Source of the DNA: Dyadobacter sp. CY347
GTDB taxonomy: Bacteria > Bacteroidota > Bacteroidia > Cytophagales > Spirosomataceae
Reading direction: 5' to 3'
Length of the DNA stretch: 64,000 nucleotides
NCBI RefSeq assembly: GCF_021502655.1
Contig: NZ_JAKFFT010000002.1
Coordinates: forward strand, 434,001-498,000
Below the pieces are notes generated by a model, which had not been told where the DNA came from, searched no databases, and saw nothing but the letters and a program-made list of their open reading frames with translations. Within the stretch, counting starts at the first letter, position 1; every line of letters starts with the position of its first letter. The position numbers and the translations under genes are program-made. Of this stretch, positions 42,455 through 51,977 are shown piece by piece.

Positions 42455-43656
42455 GCATGCTATTTCTGGGTTTGACGATCATTTTTTTCATCCTCGCGGG
42501 TTATTATGGGGCTGTGCGCTCTGTTTTACTCGATGTTTCCATCGATCGATATTCGCTGCGCCACGAAAAATCCGAGGAAGTTTATCAAACATTATACTGG
42601 CGGCGGATCCTGCGCATGATCCGGTTGCTAACGGTTGCATTAGGCTGTTTTTGGGCAATTGCAGCATTTTATCCGGTCCTTTTGATCGATCTCGGCATTC
42701 ATGAAGGGGCATTAGTAGCGGGAATGTTTGCCGTTTTGATCGTGGTTTGGATGGCGAGCTATTCCAGTTGGGTCAAAATAGGGCGTGCTTTTCCGAAGAC
42801 ATTGGATCTTTCTGCATTCCCCGTTCGCTTTGCCGAATGGGTGATTACGCCGCTGTATTGGGTTGTAGAGCCATTCGTAAAGGAAAATATATTGTCTCCG
42901 TCACTGCGTGACGATGCGGCTTCTGCCGACGATCCGGATTTTGATGACCATAGCATTGAGGAAAGAATGTTTATTAATGCATTGGATTTTAAGGATTTGC
43001 GGATCCGGGATTGTATGATCCCAAGGACTGAAATTTCTGCGGTGAATGTAAATGCAAGCATTGAAGACTTGCGGACGGCATTCCTGACCAGCGGCCATTC
43101 AAAGATCATTGTACACCGCGAATCCGTGGATGAGGTTTTAGGTTATTGCCACGCATTATCCCTTTTCAAAAAACCCAAAGAGATCAGCAACATTATCACG
43201 CCGATCCTGATTGTGCCGGAAGCGATGCCTGCGAGTGACTTAATGTTACGGTTTTTAGAGGAAAGAAGAAGTTTGGCTTTGGTTGTGGATGAGTTTGGTG
43301 GAACTTCGGGATTGGTGAGCGTGGAAGATGTGGTGGAGCAGATCTTCGGTGAAATCCAGGACGAATACGACTCCACGGAAGACTGGACAGAGCGCAAGCT
43401 GGACGACAACAGCTACATTCTAAGCGCCCGCCACGAGCTCGACTATTTAAATGAAAAATACGGCTGGGAACTTCCTGAGGGTGATTACGATACATTAGCC
43501 GGAATGCTCATCGATACTTTCGGTGACTTGCCAGAAGTGAACGAAACCGTAAGTATTCCGCCTTACGCATTTCAGGTCGTTTCCATGCAGGACACGCGCA
43601 TTGAACTCGTGAGATTGACCATTGAAGAAAGAGAAAAGAAAAGCGAAAAAAGTTAA
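42451..43656 (+). CDS. CNNM/CorC-like transporter with CBS domains (hemolysin-C family)
   Basis: Membrane protein of 401 residues. The N-terminal part (1-140) is hydrophobic and resembles a divergent CNNM/DUF21 domain (GYYGAVRSVLLD). A CBS pair follows (about 175-310, with RDCMIPRTEIS and ALVVDEFGGTSGLVSVEDV), then a CorC/HlyC transporter-associated domain (about 325-395). Family members mediate Mg2+ or Co2+ transport; GldE of gliding bacteria is a relative. Overlaps the preceding small gene by 4 bases. Confidence 0.88.
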   Translation: MSMLFLGLTIIFFILAGYYGAVRSVLLDVSIDRYSLRHEKSEEVYQTLYWRRILRMIRLLTVALGCFWAIAAFYPVLLIDLGIHEGALVAGMFAVLIVVWMASYSSWVKIGRAFPKTLDLSAFPVRFAEWVITPLYWVVEPFVKENILSPSLRDDAASADDPDFDDHSIEERMFINALDFKDLRIRDCMIPRTEISAVNVNASIEDLRTAFLTSGHSKIIVHRESVDEVLGYCHALSLFKKPKEISNIITPILIVPEAMPASDLMLRFLEERRSLALVVDEFGGTSGLVSVEDVVEQIFGEIQDEYDSTEDWTERKLDDNSYILSARHELDYLNEKYGWELPEGDYDTLAGMLIDTFGDLPEVNETVSIPPYAFQVVSMQDTRIELVRLTIEEREKKSEKS

Positions 43657-43685
43657 CAGGACCATAAGAAAAATTAGTCATTCCA

Positions 43686-44585
43686 ATGAAAGCCAGGGTA
43701 TTACGCAGCATTCTGTTAACAACAATATTCTTTTTACCCAATTTATTATTAGCTCCAAAGTCAGATCTTAAAAGCCAGTTAGAGAACATTACCAAACAAA
43801 TTGATGGCATTACAGGCGTTGCGATCAAGGATCTTCAAGGCAAGGAAACAATTATCCTGAACGCAGATCACAAGTTTCCGATGCTCAGTTCTTTCAAATT
43901 TCCGATTGCGATGGCGGTTTTGGATCAGGTTGATAAAGAAAAACTTTCGCTGGATCAGAAATATCACCTCACCAAAGAAGACGTTCAGCTAAAAACTTAC
44001 AGCCCGCTGCGTGATAAATATCCGGATGGAAATGTAGACTTAACCATTGCAGACCTGTTGGCAAGCATGGTTTCATTGAGTGATAACATTGCCTGCGACA
44101 TTCTTTTTAAACTTGCCGGCGGAACAAAGCCGGTTCAGGATTATGTGCATGGTTTGGGCGTAAAAGACATTGCTATCGTTGCGAATGAAGCGCAAATGGG
44201 GCAGGATTGGAATGTTCAGTATACCAATTGGTGCAAGCCGGCGGCTATGCTGCAACTGCTTGAAATTTTTTTTAAAGGGAAAAGTCTCTCCAAAACGAGC
44301 CAGGATTTTTTATCTAAAATCATGATAGATGGCCCGACCGGTCTGAACCGGATTAAAGGTCAGTTACCCAAAGATGCCGTAGTTGCTCATAAAACGGGCA
44401 CTTCCGGCACTAACGATAAAGGCGTCATGGCTGCTGTGAACGACGTCGGCATAGTGAAGTTGCCTGAGGGCAAAAGTTTCGCCATTGTGTTATTTATGTC
44501 CAATTCAACGGCTGATCTGAAAGCGATCGAATCGGTTATGGCGCAGGTTTCCAAAGCAGCATATGACCACTATGCAGCGAAATAG
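43686..44585 (+). CDS. Class A beta-lactamase, subclass A2 (PER/CfxA-like)
   Basis: Secreted serine beta-lactamase of 299 residues. Signal peptide 1-22. Catalytic elements are all present: Ser68-Ser-Phe-Lys71 (SFKFP), Ser132-Asp-Asn134 (SDN loop), Glu168 in VANEAQM (deacylation Glu), and Lys236-Thr-Gly238 in HKTGTSG. The VANEAQM and KTGTSG blocks and the YxNW segment are typical of the A2 group, which includes PER, VEB, CfxA and CME. An intrinsic chromosomal enzyme is likely, no mobile element is near. It should hydrolyse penicillins and probably cephalosporins, but spectrum is not readable from sequence. Confidence 0.93.
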   Translation: MKARVLRSILLTTIFFLPNLLLAPKSDLKSQLENITKQIDGITGVAIKDLQGKETIILNADHKFPMLSSFKFPIAMAVLDQVDKEKLSLDQKYHLTKEDVQLKTYSPLRDKYPDGNVDLTIADLLASMVSLSDNIACDILFKLAGGTKPVQDYVHGLGVKDIAIVANEAQMGQDWNVQYTNWCKPAAMLQLLEIFFKGKSLSKTSQDFLSKIMIDGPTGLNRIKGQLPKDAVVAHKTGTSGTNDKGVMAAVNDVGIVKLPEGKSFAIVLFMSNSTADLKAIESVMAQVSKAAYDHYAAK

Positions 44586-44627
44586 AAGGCTTTGCGACCG
44601 CCTTCATCATTCTAAGTTTTTTAAAAA

Positions 44628-45248
44628 GTGCAGATATCAGTTGAAAAAATAGGGAAAAAATTTGTCAAGGAATGGATTGTCCGCAATGCCACATTTGAGC
44701 TCGCGGCCGGACAGCAATACACATTCGTAGGGCCGAACGGAAGCGGGAAATCGACATTATTACAGTTGCTGACCGGCATTATGCCTGTTTCTGAGGGCAC
44801 AATCAAATACATTGATAAGGCAGGAAAGGAAATTGAAGTGGATCATTGGTACAAACATCTGGTCATAGCGGCGCCTTATCTTGAACTGATTGAAGAATTT
44901 ACTTTGCGCGAGCTCATCCAGTTTCATAGCAACTTCAAGCCATTCAAAAACGGCATTAGTTTCAAAGATTTCGAGGATTTTATTCAATTGTCACACGCGA
45001 GCGGAAAAACGCTCCGGCACTTTTCCTCAGGCATGAAACAGCGTGTAAAGCTGGGCCTTGCTTTTATGTCTGATGTTCCGGTGATTTTTCTTGATGAACC
45101 TACAACCAATCTGGACGTTCCAGGAATCAATTGGTATCTCGATCACGTGGTGCATCACACACAAAATCAGCTTGTTTTGCTCGGTTCGAATGTGAAACAG
45201 GAATATGAATTTTGTAAAAATATCATTACAGTTTCTGCGTTCAAATAG
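44628..45248 (+). CDS. ABC transporter ATP-binding protein, orphan
   Basis: ABC ATPase of 206 residues, starting at GTG 44628. Walker A is GPNGSGKST (34-42), signature HFSSGMKQR, Walker B VIFLDEPT. The switch His is not seen in the usual place (LVLLGSNVKQ instead), so ATP hydrolysis may be weak or differ. No permease gene is adjacent; the next gene follows after 19 bases. A compact ABC of this kind is common in Cytophagales and may pair with an unlinked permease. Confidence 0.85.
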   Translation: MQISVEKIGKKFVKEWIVRNATFELAAGQQYTFVGPNGSGKSTLLQLLTGIMPVSEGTIKYIDKAGKEIEVDHWYKHLVIAAPYLELIEEFTLRELIQFHSNFKPFKNGISFKDFEDFIQLSHASGKTLRHFSSGMKQRVKLGLAFMSDVPVIFLDEPTTNLDVPGINWYLDHVVHHTQNQLVLLGSNVKQEYEFCKNIITVSAFK

Positions 45249-45267
45249 AAACACAGCGGAGCCTTAT

Positions 45268-48200
45268 ATGCGGAGAAATCTACGTCCAATCGTTTTACTT
45301 TTTCTGTTTTTAATCTGCTTCATCGGCAACTGCTTTGCTGGCGGAATGCATTTTATCGAAAACCGCGGCCAATGGGAATCAGACATTCTGTTCCGCACTG
45401 AAATCCCAGGCGGTTTTCTCTTTTTAAAAAAACAATCCCTCGTTTACGTATTATATGACGCCGCGCAGATTTCCGCAAATCATGGGAAAAAACCTGCGGC
45501 TCTGCCTGGTGCCCGCGAAAATGATAAGTCCGTTGCGGCACATGGCGTTGAAGTGCAATTCCTAAATGCTTCGGCAAATGTTAAATATGCTGCTAATGCG
45601 CCCATAGAAACAGGCTTCAACTATTTTTTAGGAGAAAAAGAGCAGAACTGGGCGGGCGGCGTAAAGGGTTTTGAAGAGGTTATTTATAAAAACATTTACG
45701 AGGGAATTGATATGCGCGTTTATCTGCATCAATTCAAACTTAAATATGAATTTATCGTCCATCCGCAAGCCGATCCATCGCAGATCAAGATGAAATACAA
45801 TGGGGCTGAAAAGGTTTCTGTGAACGAAACAGGCCAAATTGTCGTGAAAACGAGCATTGGTCAGTTCAAGGAAGCGGAGCCATATTCCTTTCAGCAGGTC
45901 AATGCCCGGACTACGGAAATCGCTTCGAAATTTCAGTTGTCAGCTGATAATGTCGTCACATTCAGCATTCCAAAGCCTTATAACAAATCAGAAAAGCTTA
46001 CCATTGATCCCGAACTGATATTTTCCACTTATTCCGGTTCCGTTGCGGACAACTGGGGGCATACGGCAACGTATGATGACGAAGGGAATCTCTATTCCGG
46101 CGGGACTGTTTTCGGAGCAAATTTCCCTGCAACCGTTGGTGCTTTTCAAATCAAATTTGAAGGCCAGGTGGATGTTTCGATCATGAAATTCACGCCGGAC
46201 GGGAGCAAGCTCGTTTACGCAACATTCCTCGGAGGTCGCAACGCCGATATCCCCAGCAGCCTGATCGTCAATAGTAAAAAGGAATTATTGATTCTCGGCA
46301 CAACTTCTTCCAAGAACTTCCCCATCCGGACCGGCGCCTTTCAAACTGCATTCGGAGGCGGGATAAGGGCGATCCCCATTTCGGGGCTGGACCTTGAAAA
46401 CGGCAGCGATATTTTTGTCTCAAAAATCAGCGCGGACGGCAAGCAGCTGGCTGCCTCAACCTTTGTAGGAGGCAGCGGAAATGATGGTGTGAGCATGAGT
46501 GAGCTCGCAACAATTCGCAATTATGGCGACAGTTTCAGAGGTGAAATCGGCATTGATAAGGATGAGAATGTGCTCATCGTTTCCTCGACGAACTCAGCCA
46601 ATTTTCCTTTGAAAAATGCGGTGCAGGATAAGTTTGCCGGCGTTCAGGATGGCGTGATTTTAAAATTCAACTCGGGCCTGACGAGCTTGCTATGGAGCAC
46701 ATTTGTGGGTGGAAACGAGTGGGACGCAGCTTATTCGCTGAAAGTTTCGGCCGCAGGCGACATTTACGTAGCCGGAATCACGCAAAGCAAAAATTTACCG
46801 ACCAATGCTTCGTCATATCAGAAAGCTTTGAATGGGACAGAAGACGGATTTGTGGCACATTATGCGAATGATAAGTTGTTGGGTGCAACTTATCTGGGCA
46901 CGCCAAATCAGGATGGCGCTTATTTGCTGGACCTGGATGCGGGCGGTAATGTATATGTGTATGGCCTCACCAATGGTCCTTATCCGGTGAGTCAGAGTGT
47001 ATATCAAAATGCAAAAAGCGGTCAGTTCGTGCATGCTCTGGACGCAGTATTGTCAAAAACGATTTTTTCTACGGTAATCGGATCGGGCAGGGGCGTTCCT
47101 GACATTTCTCCCACAGCCTTTCTAGTAAGTGAATGCGGGAACATTTACCTGGCCGGCTGGGGTGGCAACGTAAATTCATCTACGGATAATAATCCAAATA
47201 GCTCGACGACAAATCTGGTTGTTACGGACGATGCGATCCAGTCTTTAACAAATGGCAATAATTTTTACATTGCGATCTTGGAGCAAGGGGCAAAATCGCT
47301 GCTATATGCGACTTATTTCGGAAGCCGCGACCGCTCAGGACAGGTCCAGGGTGATCATGTGGATGGCGGAACGAGCCGGTTTGACAAGAACGGCACCATT
47401 TACCACGCAACTTGTGCATGCGGAGGCAGCGGCTTCCCGGCCACGCCGCAAGCCTGGTCAACATCCAATAACAGCGACAATTGCAATAACGCAGCATTCA
47501 AAATAGACATTGACCGCCTGAAAGCAGATTTTGATGTGTATTCAGGAAGCACGAAAGATGTTCTGCGCGGCTGCGCGCCTTTGTCATTATCATTCGTAAA
47601 CACAAGCGAAGGCGGCGTAGATTACATTTGGGACGTGGGCGGAGCCACTTTTTCGCGTGAAGATGACCAATCGGAATATACTTTTACCAAGCCGGGCGAA
47701 TACACCGTTACATTGAAAGCTTACAACCGACTAAGCTGCAAACGTGTGGATGTTGCGCAAAAGAAAATCATCGTAGAAACGCTGAACAGCAAGATTAAGG
47801 CCGATACGACAGTGTGTGAAAATACGAGATTGCAGCTCTGGGCTTCGGGAGGGACGCAATATAAATGGTCGCCTGCGACGGGCATGGACAATGCTGCCAT
47901 TGCGATGCCATCTGTAACGGTTCGGGAAGACGCTGAATTTTCTGTCGAGATCAGCAATGCGAGCGGTTGTAAAGTGACGGAAAAAATGAAGGTTTCGGTT
48001 GATAAAAAGACAGATTTTATTGATATGCCGGACGTGGAAGTTTGCGCAGGCGCCACCGTTGTGCTTTCCGTTTCCGGCGATGGAACGAAATATCGCTGGC
48101 TGGCTGCCGACGGATTGGAAGAAACAATAGGAAAATCAGTCATAGTAAAACCTACCAAAACGACCACTTACACTATTGAAGGAACCTACGCGGACGGCTG

Positions 48201-48720
48201 CCGGCCGGTGCGCGAGATCACGGTAAAAGTGGATAGGACGCACGAGCCGATTTTTGATATAAATCAATCGGGCGGCGCTTGCAATGCCCCATTCAGCTAT
48301 TCCATGTCCAACCAAACCAAAAATGCACAGCGCTATGAATGGAATCTGGGAACGGGCAGCCCTATCACAGATCCGGAGATTAATGAATATATTTACGAAA
48401 CGCCCGGCGAGTACACCATTACTTTAACTGCATACAACACTGCAGGATGTGCTTTGACGGCGTCAAAAAAAGTAACCGCGTCTCCGCCATTCACTTTGGC
48501 CAATGTGATTACACCAAATGGCGATGGCAAGAATGATCTGTTTATCGTTCCGGTTCTGCCCGCTTCACTCGAAGTGTTTAACCGATGGGGGAAATCGGTT
48601 TTCAAAACGGCGGATTATAAGAACAACTGGGGCAAGGGAATTGGAAACGGGACTTATTTTTATGTTGTGGACACGCCTCAGGGAAACCATTGCAAAGGCT
48701 GGGTAGAAGTTTTGGAATAA
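45268..48720 (+). CDS. Secreted PKD-domain protein with gliding-type (CHU_C) type IX secretion signal
   Basis: Extracellular protein of 1150 residues. Start 45268 gives a signal peptide (MRRNLRPIVLLFLFLICF). An N-terminal domain (about 23-240, ENRGQW...) is followed by SBBP beta-propeller-type repeats, each with a Yat/STFxGG core (LVYATFLGGRN, LAASTFVGGSGND, LLWSTFVGGNEWD, LLYATYFGSRD). Two PKD-like domains surround a cysteine-rich Ig-like region; residues about 1065-1150 form the CHU_C tail (NVITPNGDGKNDLF, VFNRWGKSVFK, GTYFYVVDT). That tail is the substrate signal of the type IX secretion system. Function may be adhesion or glycan binding; unknown. Confidence 0.93.
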   Translation: MRRNLRPIVLLFLFLICFIGNCFAGGMHFIENRGQWESDILFRTEIPGGFLFLKKQSLVYVLYDAAQISANHGKKPAALPGARENDKSVAAHGVEVQFLNASANVKYAANAPIETGFNYFLGEKEQNWAGGVKGFEEVIYKNIYEGIDMRVYLHQFKLKYEFIVHPQADPSQIKMKYNGAEKVSVNETGQIVVKTSIGQFKEAEPYSFQQVNARTTEIASKFQLSADNVVTFSIPKPYNKSEKLTIDPELIFSTYSGSVADNWGHTATYDDEGNLYSGGTVFGANFPATVGAFQIKFEGQVDVSIMKFTPDGSKLVYATFLGGRNADIPSSLIVNSKKELLILGTTSSKNFPIRTGAFQTAFGGGIRAIPISGLDLENGSDIFVSKISADGKQLAASTFVGGSGNDGVSMSELATIRNYGDSFRGEIGIDKDENVLIVSSTNSANFPLKNAVQDKFAGVQDGVILKFNSGLTSLLWSTFVGGNEWDAAYSLKVSAAGDIYVAGITQSKNLPTNASSYQKALNGTEDGFVAHYANDKLLGATYLGTPNQDGAYLLDLDAGGNVYVYGLTNGPYPVSQSVYQNAKSGQFVHALDAVLSKTIFSTVIGSGRGVPDISPTAFLVSECGNIYLAGWGGNVNSSTDNNPNSSTTNLVVTDDAIQSLTNGNNFYIAILEQGAKSLLYATYFGSRDRSGQVQGDHVDGGTSRFDKNGTIYHATCACGGSGFPATPQAWSTSNNSDNCNNAAFKIDIDRLKADFDVYSGSTKDVLRGCAPLSLSFVNTSEGGVDYIWDVGGATFSREDDQSEYTFTKPGEYTVTLKAYNRLSCKRVDVAQKKIIVETLNSKIKADTTVCENTRLQLWASGGTQYKWSPATGMDNAAIAMPSVTVREDAEFSVEISNASGCKVTEKMKVSVDKKTDFIDMPDVEVCAGATVVLSVSGDGTKYRWLAADGLEETIGKSVIVKPTKTTTYTIEGTYADGCRPVREITVKVDRTHEPIFDINQSGGACNAPFSYSMSNQTKNAQRYEWNLGTGSPITDPEINEYIYETPGEYTITLTAYNTAGCALTASKKVTASPPFTLANVITPNGDGKNDLFIVPVLPASLEVFNRWGKSVFKTADYKNNWGKGIGNGTYFYVVDTPQGNHCKGWVEVLE

Positions 48721-48748
48721 TGAATTTACACTTAAACACATATAGGAA

Positions 48749-49198
48749 ATGAAAAAAGTAATGATGCTGATGATGCTTGTGATGAGCGCATTGGCCGTAC
48801 AAGCGCAAACTCCCAACCATTTCGGCAAGGAGATCAATGAAAATAAAGTGATCGAAGCCAGCGCGCTGCCTGAAAAAATGGGCGACAAAACAGAAATGGC
48901 TGCCAAGGTAAGCGGTCAGGTAGAATCGGTTTGTCAGGTAAAAGGGTGCTGGATGGCGGTGAAGCTGGATAATGGTGAAACAATGCGGGTCATGTTCAAA
49001 GACTACGCGTTTTTTGTTCCCAAAGATATCAGCGGAAAAACGGTGATTTTCGAAGGACAAGCGCAAAAGAAAACGATCCCGGTTGAGCATTTGCAGCATT
49101 ATGCCAAAGATGCGGGTCAAAGCAAAGAAGAAATTGAAAAAATCACAGAACCTAAGGAAGAGCTGACATTTATCGCAGATGGCGTGATCGTCAAATAA
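48749..49198 (+). CDS. DUF4920 protein
   Basis: Small exported protein of 149 residues, signal peptide 1-19 (AVQAQ). The DUF4920 core includes VSGQVESVCQVKGCWMAVKL with a CxxxxC pair and MRVMFKDYAFFVPKD; this resembles a small beta-barrel that could bind metal or lipid. Acidic C-terminus. It follows the T9SS protein by 28 bases and a hairpin with T-tract follows. Function unknown. Confidence 0.88.
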   Translation: MKKVMMLMMLVMSALAVQAQTPNHFGKEINENKVIEASALPEKMGDKTEMAAKVSGQVESVCQVKGCWMAVKLDNGETMRVMFKDYAFFVPKDISGKTVIFEGQAQKKTIPVEHLQHYAKDAGQSKEEIEKITEPKEELTFIADGVIVK

Positions 49199-49228
49199 TT
49201 CTGATATTCAAGGTAAGAAATTAGCGAA

Positions 49229-49268
49229 TGGGCACTTTTGAACATATTCAGAAGTGTCCATTTGTTTT
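49229..49268 (+). terminator. Hairpin with T-rich tail between DUF4920 and the SGNH gene
   Basis: GGGCACTTTTGAA and TTCAGAAGTGTCC pair imperfectly around CATAT and are followed by ATTTGTTTTTAT, ending 3 bases before the ATG at 49272. It may terminate the upstream transcript or act as a leader attenuator for the esterase gene. Confidence 0.5.
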
Positions 49269-49271
49269 TAT

Positions 49272-51053
49272 ATGAAGTTTAAAACCGCCTTTGCCTGTCT
49301 TGGGTTAATCCTTTCTTTTCAATTTACATTTGGCCAAACGACTAAACTCAATTGGTGGAACCCGCAAACTGCTACATTTCCGGTTTTGGAAGGGCAGGGC
49401 TGGCCCAAGGAAGTAAAAAATCCCTATGACAGGTTGCCGGCGCGTGCTGAAAAGCAGGTTAGGGAGCAAGTGTGGGGCTTATCGAATCAATCTGCCGGGT
49501 TAATGTTGCGGTTCCGGGCTAATGCTGCGGAAATCAGCATTCGATATGTTGTGAATGGGAAGCACGCATTGCCGCATATGCCTGCCACGGGCGTGAGCGG
49601 CGTGGACCTTTATGCCATTTCCAGCGATGGGGACTTGCGCTGGTGTGCAGGAAAATATGCCTTTGGCGATACCATAACCTACACTTTCAGGGGTTTAGAA
49701 CCCAACGACTCTTATCACAAAAGAGGCCGGGAATACAGGCTTTACCTGCCATTGTATAACAGCGTAAAGTGGCTGGAAATAGGCACACCTGACGGAACAG
49801 AATTTACACCGCTAGCTGCCAGACCAGATAAACCCATCGTCATTTATGGCACTTCCATTGCGCATGGTGCTTGCGCTTCACGTCCGGGAATGGCATGGAC
49901 AGCAATTTTGGGACGGAAGCTTGACCATCCGCTCATTAACCTCGGATTTTCAGGAAATGGTCGGCTCGAAGAGGAAGTGGTGAGCATTGTTTCGGAAATT
50001 GATGCAAAAATATTTGTGCTGGATTGTCTTCCTAATCTCACAATCAGGCCGGATTCAAAGCTTGGAATAACCATTGAGGATGTTAAAAACCGGATTCTAG
50101 CCACAACCCGGACCCTCCGTAAAAAGCATCCAAAAACGCCCATCGTGCTCGCATCGCACGCCGGTTACACGGATGAAGATATGAATCCACAGAGCAAGCA
50201 TTTTTACAGCGAGGTGAATGAAACATTGAAGCAGGCATTTGCGCAGCTGAAATCGGAAGGCATTGCCCAATTATATATTATTCCAAAAGCCGATTTCGGG
50301 CAGGATATCGAAACAATGGTGGATGGGACGCATCCTAATGACCTCGGCATGATGCGTTACGCAGAAGGTTACGAGAAACATCTGCGCCAGATCCTGCATG
50401 AATATAAAGGCATTGCTTCTACGACGCAGCCTGTTATTCAAATGCGTGAACCCAACAACTATGACTGGGAAGGCAGGCATAGCGAAATTTTAGACCTTAA
50501 CAAGAAAAATCCACCCGCAACAATCGTGATAGGAAATTCCATCACACATTTTTGGGGTGGACTACCAAAAGGGCCACGTGCAACCGGAGCCGATTCGTGG
50601 GACAATACGTTTGGCAAAAATGCAAGGAATATGGGTTACGGCTGGGACCGCATTGAGAATGTGCTTTGGCGCATCAACCACGGCGAACTGAACGGCTATG
50701 ATGCAAAGCAGGTTTTCATAAACATTGGCACCAATAACCTGCATTTAAATTCCGATGCGGAAATTGCCGAAGGTTGGCGAATGCTGATCGATGCTATCAA
50801 ATTCCACCAGCCCAATGCGCAGATCACCATGCTAGGCATCTATCCAAGACGCCAGCAGGAAAGCAGAGTGCTGATTATCAATGAAAAGCTCGCGCAGTTA
50901 ACCGGAGAAACCAATGTAAACTTCCTCGATCCAGGGAAAGTATTTTTACAAAAGGATGGGAAAATAGACGAATCGCTATTCACGGACGGCCTGCATCCCA
51001 ATGCAAAAGGTTACAAGCTCTTAGGAGATTCGATTAAGCCATTTGTGAGATAA
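49272..51053 (+). CDS. Exported protein with two SGNH/GDSL hydrolase domains
   Basis: Carbohydrate-esterase-type protein of 593 residues. Start 49272 (MKFKTAFACLGLILSF) gives a signal peptide. An N-terminal beta-sandwich (about 30-185) precedes SGNH domain 1 with Ser195 (YGTSIAHG), Gly in NLGFSGNG, and Asp351/His354 (DGTHPNDLG). SGNH domain 2 begins near 410 with Ser423 (VIGNSITHFWGG), GTNN as Asn block, and Asp572/His575 (DGLHPNAKG). Both carry complete catalytic sets. Single-domain relatives deacetylate polysaccharides; a two-domain enzyme may act on two positions of one glycan. Target unknown. Confidence 0.92.
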   Translation: MKFKTAFACLGLILSFQFTFGQTTKLNWWNPQTATFPVLEGQGWPKEVKNPYDRLPARAEKQVREQVWGLSNQSAGLMLRFRANAAEISIRYVVNGKHALPHMPATGVSGVDLYAISSDGDLRWCAGKYAFGDTITYTFRGLEPNDSYHKRGREYRLYLPLYNSVKWLEIGTPDGTEFTPLAARPDKPIVIYGTSIAHGACASRPGMAWTAILGRKLDHPLINLGFSGNGRLEEEVVSIVSEIDAKIFVLDCLPNLTIRPDSKLGITIEDVKNRILATTRTLRKKHPKTPIVLASHAGYTDEDMNPQSKHFYSEVNETLKQAFAQLKSEGIAQLYIIPKADFGQDIETMVDGTHPNDLGMMRYAEGYEKHLRQILHEYKGIASTTQPVIQMREPNNYDWEGRHSEILDLNKKNPPATIVIGNSITHFWGGLPKGPRATGADSWDNTFGKNARNMGYGWDRIENVLWRINHGELNGYDAKQVFINIGTNNLHLNSDAEIAEGWRMLIDAIKFHQPNAQITMLGIYPRRQQESRVLIINEKLAQLTGETNVNFLDPGKVFLQKDGKIDESLFTDGLHPNAKGYKLLGDSIKPFVR

Positions 51054-51059
51054 TCCGGC

Positions 51060-51953
51060 TTATAAGACGACGCCTATGCCAAACAAAATCACGAAAAGCA
51101 ATGTGCTCAGCGCCATTTGTTTCAAATAGGGATCCAGTTCGTTGGCTTTTTTTAATCTCGAAATAGCGAGGCCGTTTTTAATAAAGAGGGGGAAGCTGAG
51201 CAAAAATATTAAGCTCGTATAACCGGAGAAGTGCTCGGCTGTGTAAACGGAAACGCAAAGCATGCCGATGATCAAAATTGTCCAGTGATAAGCAATGGCT
51301 TTTTCGCGTCCGAGCCGCACCGGAATTGAGTTTTTTCCTGTTGCTTTGTCGGATTCAATGTCACGAATATTATTAATGTTCAAAACACCAACCGCGAACA
51401 GTCCGCAGCTGGACGCCGGCAGGAGCAGTCCCCAATCCCAAACATGCGTGTGCAGATAACTGCTTCCCAGCACGCCCACCCATCCAAAAAAGATTAAAAC
51501 CGATAAATCACCCAGACCGACATAACCGTAAGGCCGCTTTCCGGCCGTGTAAGTGATCGCGGCAATAATGCAAGCAACGCCTATGCCAAGAAAAACCCAG
51601 AAAACATTCGCAGGAGCGCCTTTCAGCGCAATGATCAGCAGCGTAATCCCGGAAATTAATGCCAGGATTGAAAATGCGATAATGGCTTTCAACATAGTGG
51701 AAGCCTGAATGTGCCCGGAATGGACGGCGCGGCGCGGGCCTTCACGTAATTCAGTGTCTTTTCCATTCACAGCATCGCCATAATCATTGGCGAAGTTGGA
51801 AAGAACTTGCAGCAAAATGGTCGTCAATACGCTTAATCCTGCAACCGGCCAGCTGAATGTCCCGCTTGATGCCGCCAAAAAACAGCCCATTAATATGCAT
51901 GAAAGTGCCAGGGGCAATGTGCGTGGGCGGGCTGCTTCAATCCAGGGATTCAT
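51060..51953 (-). CDS. menA: 1,4-dihydroxy-2-naphthoate polyprenyltransferase
   Basis: Membrane prenyltransferase of the UbiA superfamily that attaches the isoprenoid tail in menaquinone synthesis. The two Asp-rich motifs are NFANDYGDAVNGKDT and NIRDIESDKATGKNS, as in MenA. Around eight to nine membrane helices are visible; length 297 is usual. Consistent with menaquinone as the respiratory quinone of Bacteroidota. Convergent with the SGNH gene and followed upstream by the DUF5618 gene. Confidence 0.95.
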   Translation of the reverse strand: MNPWIEAARPRTLPLALSCILMGCFLAASSGTFSWPVAGLSVLTTILLQVLSNFANDYGDAVNGKDTELREGPRRAVHSGHIQASTMLKAIIAFSILALISGITLLIIALKGAPANVFWVFLGIGVACIIAAITYTAGKRPYGYVGLGDLSVLIFFGWVGVLGSSYLHTHVWDWGLLLPASSCGLFAVGVLNINNIRDIESDKATGKNSIPVRLGREKAIAYHWTILIIGMLCVSVYTAEHFSGYTSLIFLLSFPLFIKNGLAISRLKKANELDPYLKQMALSTLLFVILFGIGVVL

Positions 51954-51977
51954 TGATTTCGATAGAGTAGGGTAATG

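Noticed and set aside
44585..44605. GAAGGC/GCCTTC hairpin after the beta-lactamase gene as terminator
   Set aside because: Only six pairs, and the T-tract is not adjacent; too weak to claim.
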